The translations under genes and the position numbers were made by a program. The notes beneath the pieces are model-generated. The model was not told where the DNA came from. It saw nothing but the letters and a program-made list of their open reading frames with translations, and searched no databases. DNA of 64,000 bases from Chitinophaga varians (GTDB lineage: Bacteria > Bacteroidota > Bacteroidia > Chitinophagales > Chitinophagaceae). Location: assembly GCF_014529945.1 (NCBI RefSeq), contig NZ_JACVFB010000007.1, positions 62,001 through 126,000 on the forward strand, given 5' to 3'. This document shows, piece by piece, positions 8,302-16,386 of this stretch (position 1 is its first letter; every line of letters starts with the position of its first letter).

Positions 8302-8309
8302 TTACTTTG
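8302..8309 (+). promoter_or_regulatory. -7-like box TTACTTTG of the gene at 8331
   Basis: Same octamer as at 7036-7043, at the same distance from the CRP-like site upstream and from the ATG downstream. Confidence 0.5.
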
Positions 8310-8330
8310 TATTGTCAAAACTACAATACA

Positions 8331-8720
8331 ATGGAAACAGCACAGAAAGATGCACAACTGATATCACAGCTGCTGGAGAACGATTACTTTACAGGTATCT
8401 ATACCGGTGATACCGCCAGGCTTCGGAGGATCTATCATTCCGGCACACTTCTTTTCGGAGATGTAAAAGGCCAGCCTTACGCGAAAACACTGGACGAATA
8501 TTTAACCGGCGTGGCAGGCAGGCAAAGTCCTAAAGATTCCGGCAAATCTTTCAAAGGCGAAGTATTGAATGTACGTGTTACCAATTCTATCGCGGTGGCT
8601 GAAGTGAAGGTGAAGATGTACGATTTCATTTATCAGGAGTACTTGTCTTTTCACAAAATAAACGGCCACTGGCTTATCGTTAATAAAATGATCAGCGACG
8701 TCGCAGAAAATGCAAAATAG
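8331..8720 (+). CDS. NTF2-fold protein (putative lumazine-binding family)
   Basis: 129 residues from the ATG at 8331 (METAQKDAQLISQLLENDYF); the in-frame start at 8307 lies within the -7 box. The fold is the same helix-plus-sheet cone as in the protein at 1271-1636: TGIYTGDTARLRRIYHSGTL then AVAEVKVKMYDFIYQEYLSF and INGHWLIVNKMIS. There is no signal peptide. The promoter has a CRP-like operator identical in layout to that of YceI, so both genes should respond to the same Crp/Fnr protein. The molecular role is unknown. Confidence 0.8.
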   Translation: METAQKDAQLISQLLENDYFTGIYTGDTARLRRIYHSGTLLFGDVKGQPYAKTLDEYLTGVAGRQSPKDSGKSFKGEVLNVRVTNSIAVAEVKVKMYDFIYQEYLSFHKINGHWLIVNKMISDVAENAK

Positions 8721-8852
8721 TGAGTCCTCCCGGTAAAAGATAAAAGTGATTATCACGACGGAGGTACGCATTGAAACAAACTACACATCAGGTATAAATG
8801 GTCATATTTGATGAAAGACAGATGATAGGTAAGACAATAAAGTGATTAAATT

Positions 8853-9947
8853 ATGTGGAACGATACAGCAGTAACAAAACTTCTTGGGATTGATTATCCC
8901 GTTTTTCAAGGCCCTTTTGGCGGAAATCTTTCATCGGTTGACCTGGTTGCCACGATCTCCAATGCGGGTGGATTAGGTGGATATGGAGCCTATTCGAATA
9001 CGCCGCAGGAGATTATTGAAATAGACCGGCAAATAAAGTCCGCCACCAATAAAGGTTATAACCTAAACCTCTGGGTATCGGACACCGATGTCCCTAACGC
9101 GGACGGCACTATCACCGATGAATATTTTCAGCAAACAGCGGCGCTGTTCAAACCTTATTTTGATGAAGCCGGATTGCCCCTGCCGGAAAAGCCAGCTCCT
9201 TTCCATTCAAGATTTGAAAATCAATTACAGCTAGTGTTGGATTTGCGTCCGAAAGTTTTCAGCTACATGTTCGGCACGCTTTCGCCGGAAATCCTGGAAG
9301 AATGTCGCAGGCGGGGTATTATCACAGCAGGTGCTGCTACCACACCGGATGAAGCCATAGCCCTGGAAGCCACGGGAACCGATATGATCATTGCTTCAGG
9401 TTTTGAGGCGGGTGGCCACCGCCCTTCCTTCCTGGCCTCTGCCGAATCATCGACCATGGGCAGTTTTGTGCTTTTACAATTAATCCGGGAAAAAGTAAAG
9501 GTTCCGGTAATCGCCGCAGGAGGTATCGCTACCGGCAAAGGCATCGCTGCGGCGTTAACACTGGGAGCAGATGCTGTGCAGATAGGTACCGCATTTCTGG
9601 CCTGCGATGAATCCGGAGCGCCACCCAGTCACAGGGAAATGCTTTTTTCCGACCACGCAAAATACACCTCGCTTACACGTGCTTTCACCGGCAGGCTGGG
9701 CAGAGGCATCAGTAATCGAATCACCAAAGCATTACAGGACACCGCAGGGCAGTTTCTGCCATTTCCTTTACAGACGCAATTGATGTCCCCTTTGAGAAAA
9801 GCTTCCCTGGAGAAGGAAAAATGGGATATGGTATTTTTTTGGGGCGGACAAATAGCGCCGCTGTTAAAACACAGAAAGGCAGGTGAACTGATGCGTGCAT
9901 TGGTGGAGGAAACGAATACCTTTTATTCATCCACCACAAAAAATTAG
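8853..9947 (+). CDS. Nitronate monooxygenase (NPD-like, FMN)
   Basis: 364 residues. The TIM-barrel start YPVFQGPFGGNLSSVDLVAT, the glycine-rich ISNAGGLGGYGAY, the FEAGGH loop and the FMN-phosphate site AGGIATGKGIAAALTLGADA followed by VQIGTAFLACDES identify the 2-nitropropane dioxygenase/nitronate monooxygenase family. It would oxidise alkyl nitronates (such as propionate 3-nitronate) with O2 and FMN in the cytoplasm, a detoxification step. The next gene, an SDR, starts 4 bp after its stop, so the two form an operon. Confidence 0.9.
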   Translation: MWNDTAVTKLLGIDYPVFQGPFGGNLSSVDLVATISNAGGLGGYGAYSNTPQEIIEIDRQIKSATNKGYNLNLWVSDTDVPNADGTITDEYFQQTAALFKPYFDEAGLPLPEKPAPFHSRFENQLQLVLDLRPKVFSYMFGTLSPEILEECRRRGIITAGAATTPDEAIALEATGTDMIIASGFEAGGHRPSFLASAESSTMGSFVLLQLIREKVKVPVIAAGGIATGKGIAAALTLGADAVQIGTAFLACDESGAPPSHREMLFSDHAKYTSLTRAFTGRLGRGISNRITKALQDTAGQFLPFPLQTQLMSPLRKASLEKEKWDMVFFWGGQIAPLLKHRKAGELMRALVEETNTFYSSTTKN

Positions 9948-9951
9948 CAGC

Positions 9952-10788
9952 ATGATTCACTCAAAAGTATGGTATGTTACCGGTGCATCGCAGGGACTGG
10001 GTTTAACGCTTGTTAAGAAACTGTTGGCAGGAGGCTACCGTGTGGCTGCCACCTCACGCAATGCACAGCTGTTAAAAGATGCCGTTGCCATTACTGATCA
10101 CGAACGCTTTCTGCCACTTACAGTAGATCTGGGGAACACTGACTGCATAGAGGAGTCTGTGACCCGGACGCTGGAATCATTCGGCCGGATCGACGTGGTG
10201 GTAAATAACGCCGGGTATGGTCTGGCGGCAACAGTCGAAGAGACCACTGAAGAAGACATACGGAAAATTTTTGACGTGAATGTGATGGCTACTATCAATG
10301 TGACCAAAAATATACTACCCGTATTAAGGGAACAGCGTTCAGGTCACATCATCAATATAGGTTCCGTGGCGGGGTTCGCGGGCGCACCGGGGTGGTCAGT
10401 TTATTCCGCCACCAAGGCGGCTGTTGCAGCTTTCTCAGAGGTACTGGCGCTGGACGTGGAAGAATTTGGCATCCATGTTACTGTAGTGGAGCCTTCCGGG
10501 TTTCGTACCGGGTTCCTCACCAAAGATTCGCTCGCGTACACACGGAGCCAAATTGAAGGATACCTGGCCGTCAAAGAAACGCAGGCCCGGTATCTGGCTG
10601 TCGATGGCAAACAACCAGGTGATCCGGAACGTGCTTCAGCAATATTGATTCGCGTATCCGAAAGCGAAAACCCTCCACTGCACCTCTATCTGGGTGCAGA
10701 TGCCTATACCCGCGCATCAGGCAAGTTACAACAAATGGCCGCGGAGATGGTGACCTGGAGAGAGACGACATTATCCGCTGATTTTTAA
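9952..10788 (+). CDS. Short-chain dehydrogenase/reductase (SDR)
   Basis: 278 residues from the ATG at 9952. The nucleotide loop is TGASQGLG (classical TGxxxGxG), NNAGYG follows strand 4, and the active site has NIGSVAGF with its Ser and YSATKAA (Y-x-x-x-K). The substrate-binding C-terminus is close to that of the SDR at 12635-13492, sharing the KQPGDP segment, so the two are paralogues. It should be an NAD(P)-dependent oxidoreductase; the substrate is unknown. It is tightly linked to nitronate monooxygenase. Confidence 0.9.
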   Translation: MIHSKVWYVTGASQGLGLTLVKKLLAGGYRVAATSRNAQLLKDAVAITDHERFLPLTVDLGNTDCIEESVTRTLESFGRIDVVVNNAGYGLAATVEETTEEDIRKIFDVNVMATINVTKNILPVLREQRSGHIINIGSVAGFAGAPGWSVYSATKAAVAAFSEVLALDVEEFGIHVTVVEPSGFRTGFLTKDSLAYTRSQIEGYLAVKETQARYLAVDGKQPGDPERASAILIRVSESENPPLHLYLGADAYTRASGKLQQMAAEMVTWRETTLSADF

Positions 10789-10851
10789 CTGCACAAGATG
10801 TAGACCTTCCCGGATCACCGCTCCTTTATGACCGGTCCGAAAACCGCAATG

Positions 10852-11574
10852 TTATTCCAGGGTGATTTCACGCAGGTCCACTGATACCAGCAGTGGCTCC
10901 GGCACCAGTGGGGAATTGTCTTCCTGCCTAACATACACGCTCCGTTTGGTGGCCACTTTAATACCCTGAACATCGACGTAATTAGATAAAAAATGCGCGG
11001 CGCCTGATCCTCCTAAGATGTCTACGTCGTAGTCGTGTCGTCTGATCAGTCCTGCATCATCGATGTAAAAAGTCTGTACCGCCCCGTGTGAGGCTATTTC
11101 CTTCGGGAAGGTCACCCGCAGGCGTCGGAATGTCTCTTGTCCGTCTTTCCAGGGTACCAGCTCTTTCGCCTCATAGTTGTCTCCTGCGAAATTGAATGGC
11201 GCGTTAAAGTAAGTCCACATAGCGTACCCGGCAAAGTAGGCCAGCTGTAACCGCGTCCAGGGAGTTTCTACTGTATGGCCTGTAAAAGATGACCGTGGAT
11301 CCAGCAGCTCCTCCACCACCTCACCCCGGCTGTTCTCAATAGCTACACGCCCCGGCTCAAAAGACGTATGCCAGTCGCTGTTTATAAAAGGGTAATGCGA
11401 AGTAAACTCCCGCCGGGTATCGGAGGTAACATACAGGTCATCCATTATACCAGGCTGTTGCTTCATCGCCCATGTAACACCTCCACAGACAATTCTTGCA
11501 GAGATTTTCCGGAATTTGTTCCAGGTTTCCAATCCACCGTGCGCATCGACGGTTGTTTTTAGTAAATCATTCAT
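10852..11574 (-). CDS. Conserved hypothetical protein
   Basis: 240 residues from the ATG at 11574 (MNDLLKTTVDAHGGLETWNK); an in-frame start ten codons upstream is possible. I cannot assign a family with confidence. The opening TTVDAHGGLETWNKFRKISA resembles the start of periplasmic LolA-like or outer-membrane sorting folds, and the body is rich in beta strands, but there is no signal peptide. Convergent with the SDR at 9952-10788 and divergent from the TetR gene. The upstream region carries nested inverted repeats at 11609-11671. Confidence 0.7.
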   Translation of the reverse strand: MNDLLKTTVDAHGGLETWNKFRKISARIVCGGVTWAMKQQPGIMDDLYVTSDTRREFTSHYPFINSDWHTSFEPGRVAIENSRGEVVEELLDPRSSFTGHTVETPWTRLQLAYFAGYAMWTYFNAPFNFAGDNYEAKELVPWKDGQETFRRLRVTFPKEIASHGAVQTFYIDDAGLIRRHDYDVDILGGSGAAHFLSNYVDVQGIKVATKRSVYVRQEDNSPLVPEPLLVSVDLREITLE

Positions 11575-11859
11575 GGCTATATTAATTTTTAAATAGTGGG
11601 GCACTCAGGAAGTGATATTTGTACCGGTTATTTCCCTGTCAGGAAATGAGGCCTACCTCTAATATCACTTCAGTGCGATACTTTGTCGAAGGTAATGTTG
11701 GAGCGCTCCCCCAGACAATCGGGAAGCTGCTTAGGCAGACCAAATAGGCCGCGAGGCAGGCTTTTTGAATCGTGAAGCGCATTTGGGAATGCCTGCGCCA
11801 TCAGGCTCGGCAGAGGGGAATTGTCAAAATTTTGTTAAACGAATGCTGAAGTGCAAAAA
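11575..11859. other. Intergenic region with nested inverted repeats
   Basis: 285 bp between the start of the hypothetical gene and the TetR operator. GAAGTGATATT (11609-11619) pairs perfectly with AATATCACTTC (11661-11671); between them ATTTCC (11630-11635) pairs with GGAAAT (11642-11647). This lies 35-97 bp upstream of the hypothetical gene and could be an operator or leader structure. No convincing -7 box and no open frame worth naming were seen. Confidence 0.5.
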
Positions 11860-11875
11860 ATGACCGATCGGTCAT
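11860..11875. promoter_or_regulatory. TetR-type operator, copy 1
   Basis: ATGACCGATCGGTCAT is a perfect 16-bp palindrome, the form bound by many TetR dimers. It directly abuts the -7 box TATATTTG (11876-11883) of the TetR gene, so binding would block RNA polymerase: autorepression. Confidence 0.85.
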
Positions 11876-11883
11876 TATATTTG
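11876..11883 (+). promoter_or_regulatory. -7 box TATATTTG of the TetR promoter
   Basis: Exact match to TAnnTTTG, 18 nt before the TetR start at 11902. Its position excludes the in-frame GTG start at 11851, which lies upstream of the transcript. Confidence 0.65.
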
Positions 11884-11901
11884 TATCATAATTTATCGAA
11901 G

Positions 11902-12489
11902 ATGTCAAAAGGAGAAGAGACACGGCAATTCATCATCGAACGAGCGGCGCCGGTCTTCAATATCAAGGGAATTGAGGCAACGGCCATGAGCGATATCATG
12001 GAGGTGACAAAACTCTCCAAAGGTGCGCTCTATGTGCATTTTAAAGATAAAGAGCAATTAGCCCAGGCTGTCGTGCAGTACAACCTGCAACTCCTGGAAA
12101 CAAAAGTGAGCGCAGCCACCGGCAAAGTGAAAACAGCCAGGGAAAAGCTCTTTGCATTTATAGATGTGTTGACCGATGTATTGAATCCTCCCGTACCCGG
12201 TGGTTGTCCCATGGTCAATTTTGGTACAGAGGCTGATGATACCAATCCTGCGGTGAATCAACAGATACACCAGGCATTTGAATATACACAAAAGATGATT
12301 GCTGATATTATCCGGCAAGGCATTAAATCCGGAGAATTTAAGTCCGACTGGAACTATAAAGAGTTTGCAACCCTTATGCTTGCTACCATTGAAGGAGGCG
12401 TAATAATTTCACGCGTTGCAGGTAATAATAACAAAGTAAGGATTGTAACAAACTTTTTGAAGCAATTAATAAATGACCAGGGACGATAG
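11902..12489 (+). CDS. TetR/AcrR-family transcriptional regulator
   Basis: 195 residues from the ATG at 11902, chosen because the promoter lies between it and the earlier in-frame GTG. The N-terminal helix-turn-helix is EATAMSDIMEVTKLSKGALY followed by VHFKDKEQL. The C-terminal part (GGCPMVNFGTEADDTNPAVN) matches the TetR_C group near YxaF/LmrA-type repressors. It should be a cytoplasmic dimer binding ATGACCGATCGGTCAT, which is present before its own gene and before the SDR at 12635. Release by an electrophile or xenobiotic is common in this family but is inference here. Confidence 0.92.
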   Translation: MSKGEETRQFIIERAAPVFNIKGIEATAMSDIMEVTKLSKGALYVHFKDKEQLAQAVVQYNLQLLETKVSAATGKVKTAREKLFAFIDVLTDVLNPPVPGGCPMVNFGTEADDTNPAVNQQIHQAFEYTQKMIADIIRQGIKSGEFKSDWNYKEFATLMLATIEGGVIISRVAGNNNKVRIVTNFLKQLINDQGR

Positions 12490-12509
12490 CAGCTATTTTT
12501 TTTGCCAAG

Positions 12510-12531
12510 AATATGACCGATCGGTCATATT
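12510..12531. promoter_or_regulatory. TetR-type operator, copy 2 (extended to 22 bp)
   Basis: The same core ATGACCGATCGGTCAT (12513-12528), here extended by three more complementary bases on each side to a 22-bp perfect palindrome. It starts 20 bp after the TetR stop and lies 103 bp before the SDR start at 12635, so the repressor should control that gene. Confidence 0.85.
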
Positions 12532-12634
12532 TCTTAGAATAATAATTGAAAATCGATAAATGCGGAATGCTGATCAATATCAGTTCAACGCTATAGGAAA
12601 ACAAAAAACATCTATCAAAACATTAAAAATTACC

Positions 12635-13492
12635 ATGATGAAAAACAAAGTTTGGTTTATAACAGGTGTCTCCAAAGGTTTTGGATTTGAAATAGCCAAA
12701 GCCGCACTGGCCAATGGAGACCAGGTAGTAGGAACAGTCAGAAAGAATGCTGCACAACTGGCGGATCAACTCGGGGGCGGAGACCAGGCACTTATTGTAA
12801 CGCTCGACGTCACCCATGAAAAAGATGTACAGGCCGGTATACAGGCAGCCATCGACCGGTTTGGGCGCATTGATGTGCTGGTCAATAACGCAGGGTATGG
12901 TCTGCTGGCGGCAACAGAAGAAGCATCTGCGGAAGAGGTCAGGAAACAATTTGACACCAATGTATTTGGTCTGCTTCATGTGACAAGGGCTGCGCTGCCA
13001 CAATTACGCAAACAGGCATCCGGGCATATCATCAATATCTCCTCCCTGTTTGGTTACCTCAACAATACGCCTGGTTTTGGCGTGTATGGTGCAACAAAAT
13101 ACGCCGTGGAAGGCCTGTCTGAAGGACTTGCCACTGAACTGGCGCCGCTTGGTATAAAAGTTACCGCAGTTGCGCCGGGATTGTTTACTACTGATTTCGT
13201 ATCAACGGATTCTTACCAGCGTTCCGCCCTGGTACTGGAAGCCTACCAGGATACCGTCGGCATGATCAGCGGTCACATGGAACATTTTCATGGTAATCAA
13301 CCCGGAGACCCCAAGAAGCTCGCCGACGTGATCATTCAACTGGTGGCCAGTGATCATGCGCCTTTGCACCTGCCGATCGGAAGAGATGCGGTAAAAAATA
13401 TCCGGGAGAAAATAGCCCGGATCACCAAAGAGGTAGAAGAATGGGAATCCCTCGCGCAGAGCACAGATCATCAGCGCACCGCCGCACTATGA
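12635..13492 (+). CDS. Short-chain dehydrogenase/reductase under TetR control
   Basis: 285 residues from the first of two adjacent ATGs (12635, 12638); an in-frame start at 12560 adds non-conserved sequence. Motifs: TGVSKGFG nucleotide loop, NNAGYG, NISSLFGY with the catalytic Ser, YGATKYA (Y-x-x-x-K). KVTAVAPGLFTTDF and NQPGDPKKLADVI place it with the SDR at 9952-10788. It lies directly after a TetR gene with a shared operator, the standard layout of an inducible oxidoreductase. The substrate is unknown. Confidence 0.92.
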   Translation: MMKNKVWFITGVSKGFGFEIAKAALANGDQVVGTVRKNAAQLADQLGGGDQALIVTLDVTHEKDVQAGIQAAIDRFGRIDVLVNNAGYGLLAATEEASAEEVRKQFDTNVFGLLHVTRAALPQLRKQASGHIINISSLFGYLNNTPGFGVYGATKYAVEGLSEGLATELAPLGIKVTAVAPGLFTTDFVSTDSYQRSALVLEAYQDTVGMISGHMEHFHGNQPGDPKKLADVIIQLVASDHAPLHLPIGRDAVKNIREKIARITKEVEEWESLAQSTDHQRTAAL

Positions 13493-13611
13493 GATGTCGT
13501 TGAAATATCGACTACATACTGTTTCATTTTTCAGTCCCCGTTTTTTGGAAATTTTAACCAAGGGTGTGTGCCAGACATGATTTACCAGGAGATGTTACCA
13601 TTTTATTTCGC

Positions 13612-13637
13612 AGTGGCAGGATATGGCTCCTGCCACT
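13612..13637. terminator. Hairpin between SDR and LytTR genes
   Basis: AGTGGCAGGA pairs perfectly with TCCTGCCACT around the loop TATGGC. It lies 120 bp after the SDR stop and 96 bp before the LytTR start. No T-run follows, so termination is only one possible role. Confidence 0.4.
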
Positions 13638-13732
13638 CCAATTATTAGTCCGTAACCATTTGCGGGTATCGCACCGTGTTTGGTTTTCCGATTCCCCCAT
13701 AATAGCTGAAAATTTTTACAAAAACCCGTTAC

Positions 13733-14257
13733 ATGAAACGCCAAGCTACCTTACACAGTTATGATTCAACGCACGCATTAGCGTCGCTGGCTTCATTCGT
13801 TCCCGACGAAACCGATGTCCCGGCTGAAGGCACAGCAGCGGAGCACACAAACTCCTTCCGGCAGTCCTCTCTCCCATTGCTCAATGAACTACTGGCCAAA
13901 CTCGGCGCCCAGAGCGGCAAAGAGAGCTTCCTCGTTTTCAAAAACAACAAATACTCAAACGTGGCGACGGACAATATTGCCTTCTTCTACATTAAGTATA
14001 ATTCGACCATGATCATGTCTTTTGATAAACAGGAATACTTTGTAAATTATTCGCTGGATGAAATACAGCACCTGTTATCTAAAAAACAATTTTATAGACT
14101 AAACAGACAGTACATTATTAACTTTAGCGCAATAAAGGAAGTAGAACTTTACTTTGCCAGAAAGCTCCTGGTGAACCTGGTGATATCAGTAAGAGAAAAA
14201 CTAATCGTTTCAAAGGAAAAAGTCAGTGAATTCCTGCACTGGCTTGATAACAGATAA
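13733..14257 (+). CDS. Stand-alone LytTR DNA-binding protein
   Basis: 174 residues. Residues about 70-174 form a LytTR domain: VATDNIAFFYIKYNSTMIMS, then LSKKQFYRLNRQYIINFSAI with the conserved R-x-N-R-x-Y-I-I-N segment. The first 60 residues are low in conserved features and hold no receiver domain with phosphoryl Asp, nor membrane segments. It therefore cannot be a normal response regulator; it may be controlled by protein level, a ligand or a partner. It stands alone with a strong terminator 37 bp after its stop. Confidence 0.85.
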   Translation: MKRQATLHSYDSTHALASLASFVPDETDVPAEGTAAEHTNSFRQSSLPLLNELLAKLGAQSGKESFLVFKNNKYSNVATDNIAFFYIKYNSTMIMSFDKQEYFVNYSLDEIQHLLSKKQFYRLNRQYIINFSAIKEVELYFARKLLVNLVISVREKLIVSKEKVSEFLHWLDNR

Positions 14258-14564
14258 TACCCTTTTCGACAGCGGCTACAAACAATATAAAAGCAAAATG
14301 GGGCATGATGATATCATGCCCCATTTTAATATAGCCATGGCGCCCTTTATCGCGGCGCTCAGCAAAGCCAGGTATCAGCATTCATGGACCCGGAGGTTTC
14401 AGGTCTGATATTGCCTGCTTTGAAATTCGTTTGGTCCGTTTTACCACATTGCTGCTTGACTTGCGGCCGCTTCCGGTGATATTTTTGTCATCACATCACC
14501 GCCGCTTCCCTGTTGAACGATGACGAGCGGGTTTATAATTCAAATGATCCTAAAAAAATGTGTT
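14258..14564. other. Intergenic region before the alpha/beta hydrolase
   Basis: 307 bp. It holds the terminator at 14295-14327; beyond it I find no operator, exact -7 box or convincing small gene. The hydrolase start (14565) has no obvious Shine-Dalgarno. Confidence 0.5.
14295..14327 (+). terminator. Rho-independent terminator after LytTR gene
   Basis: AAAATGGGGCATGAT (14295-14309) pairs perfectly with ATCATGCCCCATTTT (14313-14327) around a 3-nt loop. The stem ends in TTTT on the plus strand and AAAA precedes it, so it could work in both directions. Confidence 0.8.
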
Positions 14565-15410
14565 ATGAGTAAAGAAGTTTTGGACTATGTAGGTGCTCCA
14601 ACCCGATATATCGACCTCGCCGGAGTACAGTATGCTTATCGATCCATCGGTAAACAAACAGGCGTTCCTATTGTCTGCCTGCAACATTTTACCGGAACGC
14701 TTGACAACTGGGACCCCATGATTATTGGCGGCCTTGCGCTGGAAAGGCAGGTGATCACCATTGATAATACCGGCATCGGCAATTCGGGTGGTATCACTCC
14801 TGATAACGTGCAGGATATGACTGTCGATGCCATCAAAATAATTACCGCGCTGGGCATCTCACAATGTGACTTACTGGGTTTTTCATTGGGCGGCTTTATT
14901 GCACAAAGCATCGCCGTAGCCATGCCGGCACTTGTACGTAAAATCATCCTCGTTGGCACCGCGCCGCAGGGCGCAAAGGCATTGCATGGCTTCCCACAAC
15001 TAGTCAACAAAGCATTCCAGCTCGCACCGATGGAAATCTTCCTTTCCATTTTCGCCACCCGCTCCGAAAAGAGCAGGGCTAAGCTGGGTGCTGCATTGCA
15101 ACGTTTAATGGAACGACAACAAGACCGGGACAGTGAAACCACCCCGGCCGCTATTCAGGCGCAAATTACAGCGCTTACCCGCTGGGGTACTGACCCGGTA
15201 ACGATCGATCTTTCAAAGATAACTCAGCCTGTGCTGATCATTCAGGGGAGCAACGACGAAATGATGGATAGTGCGTCGTCTCTGGAACTCTTTTCACAGA
15301 TCCCGCATGCGGTCCTGACCTACTATCCTGATGCCGCACACGGGTCTCTTTTCCAGTATCCGGAGCTCTTTGTTGATCAGGCCAACTCGTTTCTGAACCG
15401 GTTTGAGTGA
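14565..15410 (+). CDS. Alpha/beta-hydrolase fold protein
   Basis: 281 residues from the ATG at 14565; the in-frame start at 14520 adds a short unconserved stretch. IVCLQHFTGTLDNWDP holds the oxyanion region, LLGFSLGGFIAQS the nucleophile elbow with its Ser, and DAAHGSLFQYPE the catalytic His. SNDEMMDSASS carries the acid-loop residues. It is close to haloperoxidase/ester-hydrolase type proteins. There is no signal peptide. Convergent with the cupin gene 24 bp downstream. The substrate is unknown. Confidence 0.9.
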   Translation: MSKEVLDYVGAPTRYIDLAGVQYAYRSIGKQTGVPIVCLQHFTGTLDNWDPMIIGGLALERQVITIDNTGIGNSGGITPDNVQDMTVDAIKIITALGISQCDLLGFSLGGFIAQSIAVAMPALVRKIILVGTAPQGAKALHGFPQLVNKAFQLAPMEIFLSIFATRSEKSRAKLGAALQRLMERQQDRDSETTPAAIQAQITALTRWGTDPVTIDLSKITQPVLIIQGSNDEMMDSASSLELFSQIPHAVLTYYPDAAHGSLFQYPELFVDQANSFLNRFE

Positions 15411-15434
15411 AACATATTCACCCTGGAAAGTTCG

Positions 15435-15938
15435 CTATAAAAAGTCCACGCCGAAAAGCTTTACCAGATCTTTCCATTTCTTCATCTCTTCGGGCGTCAG
15501 TGGCTGTGGCGCTGATGTTTTTTCCGCACCATAGGGAACAGACAGGTACCAGAAATATTGATCAAAGGCGCCGGGTGTCATGACGATCAGGTTTTTCACG
15601 TAGTCGCTTTTTACCACAAAATGATGTGGCACCCTCCTGGGGGCAAATACGGTATCGCCGGCTTTAGCGTGTATTACCTGATCGCCAATGTAAAAATCTA
15701 TCTCTCCCTCTTTGATAATAAACGTTTCATCTTCATGTTCGTGCACATGCCTGGGTGGCTCGCCGCCTTTCCTGGCGGTACCATCTATAATGGAAAGTGC
15801 ATTATTGGTTTCCTTTGAAGTCAGCAGGAAGTTAACAACGGCAGTACTGCCGCGGTATACTCTGCGCCTGTCTGCAGGCGCAAGAGTATCTGGCATGGGG
15901 TTATTGGCCAGAAGCGCTTTTAATTCTTCTGTGATCAT
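15435..15938 (-). CDS. Cupin-domain protein (quercetin-dioxygenase-like)
   Basis: 167 residues from the ATG at 15938; an in-frame start 18 codons upstream has a less typical beginning. The metal site is PRHVHEHEDETFIIKEGEID (His, His, Glu) and motif 2 PRRVPHHF. Similar Bacteroidetes proteins carry the same FDQYFWYLS and a C-terminal helix. It is probably a cytoplasmic metal-dependent dioxygenase or isomerase-like cupin of unknown substrate. Convergent with the hydrolase; its upstream region is shared with the HTCS gene. Confidence 0.85.
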   Translation of the reverse strand: MITEELKALLANNPMPDTLAPADRRRVYRGSTAVVNFLLTSKETNNALSIIDGTARKGGEPPRHVHEHEDETFIIKEGEIDFYIGDQVIHAKAGDTVFAPRRVPHHFVVKSDYVKNLIVMTPGAFDQYFWYLSVPYGAEKTSAPQPLTPEEMKKWKDLVKLFGVDFL

Positions 15939-16386
15939 TGTTGTATTAATAATTATTATGGCATGGTTACCTGTATCAACTCCCGAAAGCAATTGTAGCG
16001 ATGCGGTGATATTTCGGATAGCAAAACAATTATATTTTAATAAAAAACAAAAGCTTCGGACCGACTTTCTTACAAGAATCAGTATAAATACGCATGTGTC
16101 AGTAGAAACTCGTATGGCAACAAGTACCTGCCTGTTGATACCAAAAAATATTTATTTACGGCAATTGGATGTGTCAATATCCCCAAAATATTTATTTGTC
16201 ACTACTACAATTATATTTAACTTACGACTCCCGGGCCCCCATAAGGGCCGGGATGACGTTTTTAGCAGGTTTTTAGTTGGCCAGGTATTCACACAGTCAG
16301 AATCAGCTGTCACTTCGTTGCACTCTTTCAGGCAGGATGTTCCCATGGCATTCCTATGCTGCAACAATAAATAAGTTCAACACGTT
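15939..16386. other. AT-rich divergent region before the HTCS gene, with a 40-bp-spaced direct repeat
   Basis: 448 bp between the cupin start and the HTCS start. Blocks CCAAAAAATATTTATTT (16141-16157) and CCCCAAAATATTTATTT (16181-16197) match at 15 of 17 bases with an offset of exactly 40 bp. A GC-rich imperfect hairpin follows near 16231-16253. No exact TAnnTTTG was found. Open frames here lack any family signature. Confidence 0.45.

Noticed and set aside
8746..8756. GTGATTATCAC as a third CRP-like site before nitronate monooxygenase
   Set aside because: Only 3 bp lie between the half sites instead of 6, and the distance to a -7 box does not match the two good sites.
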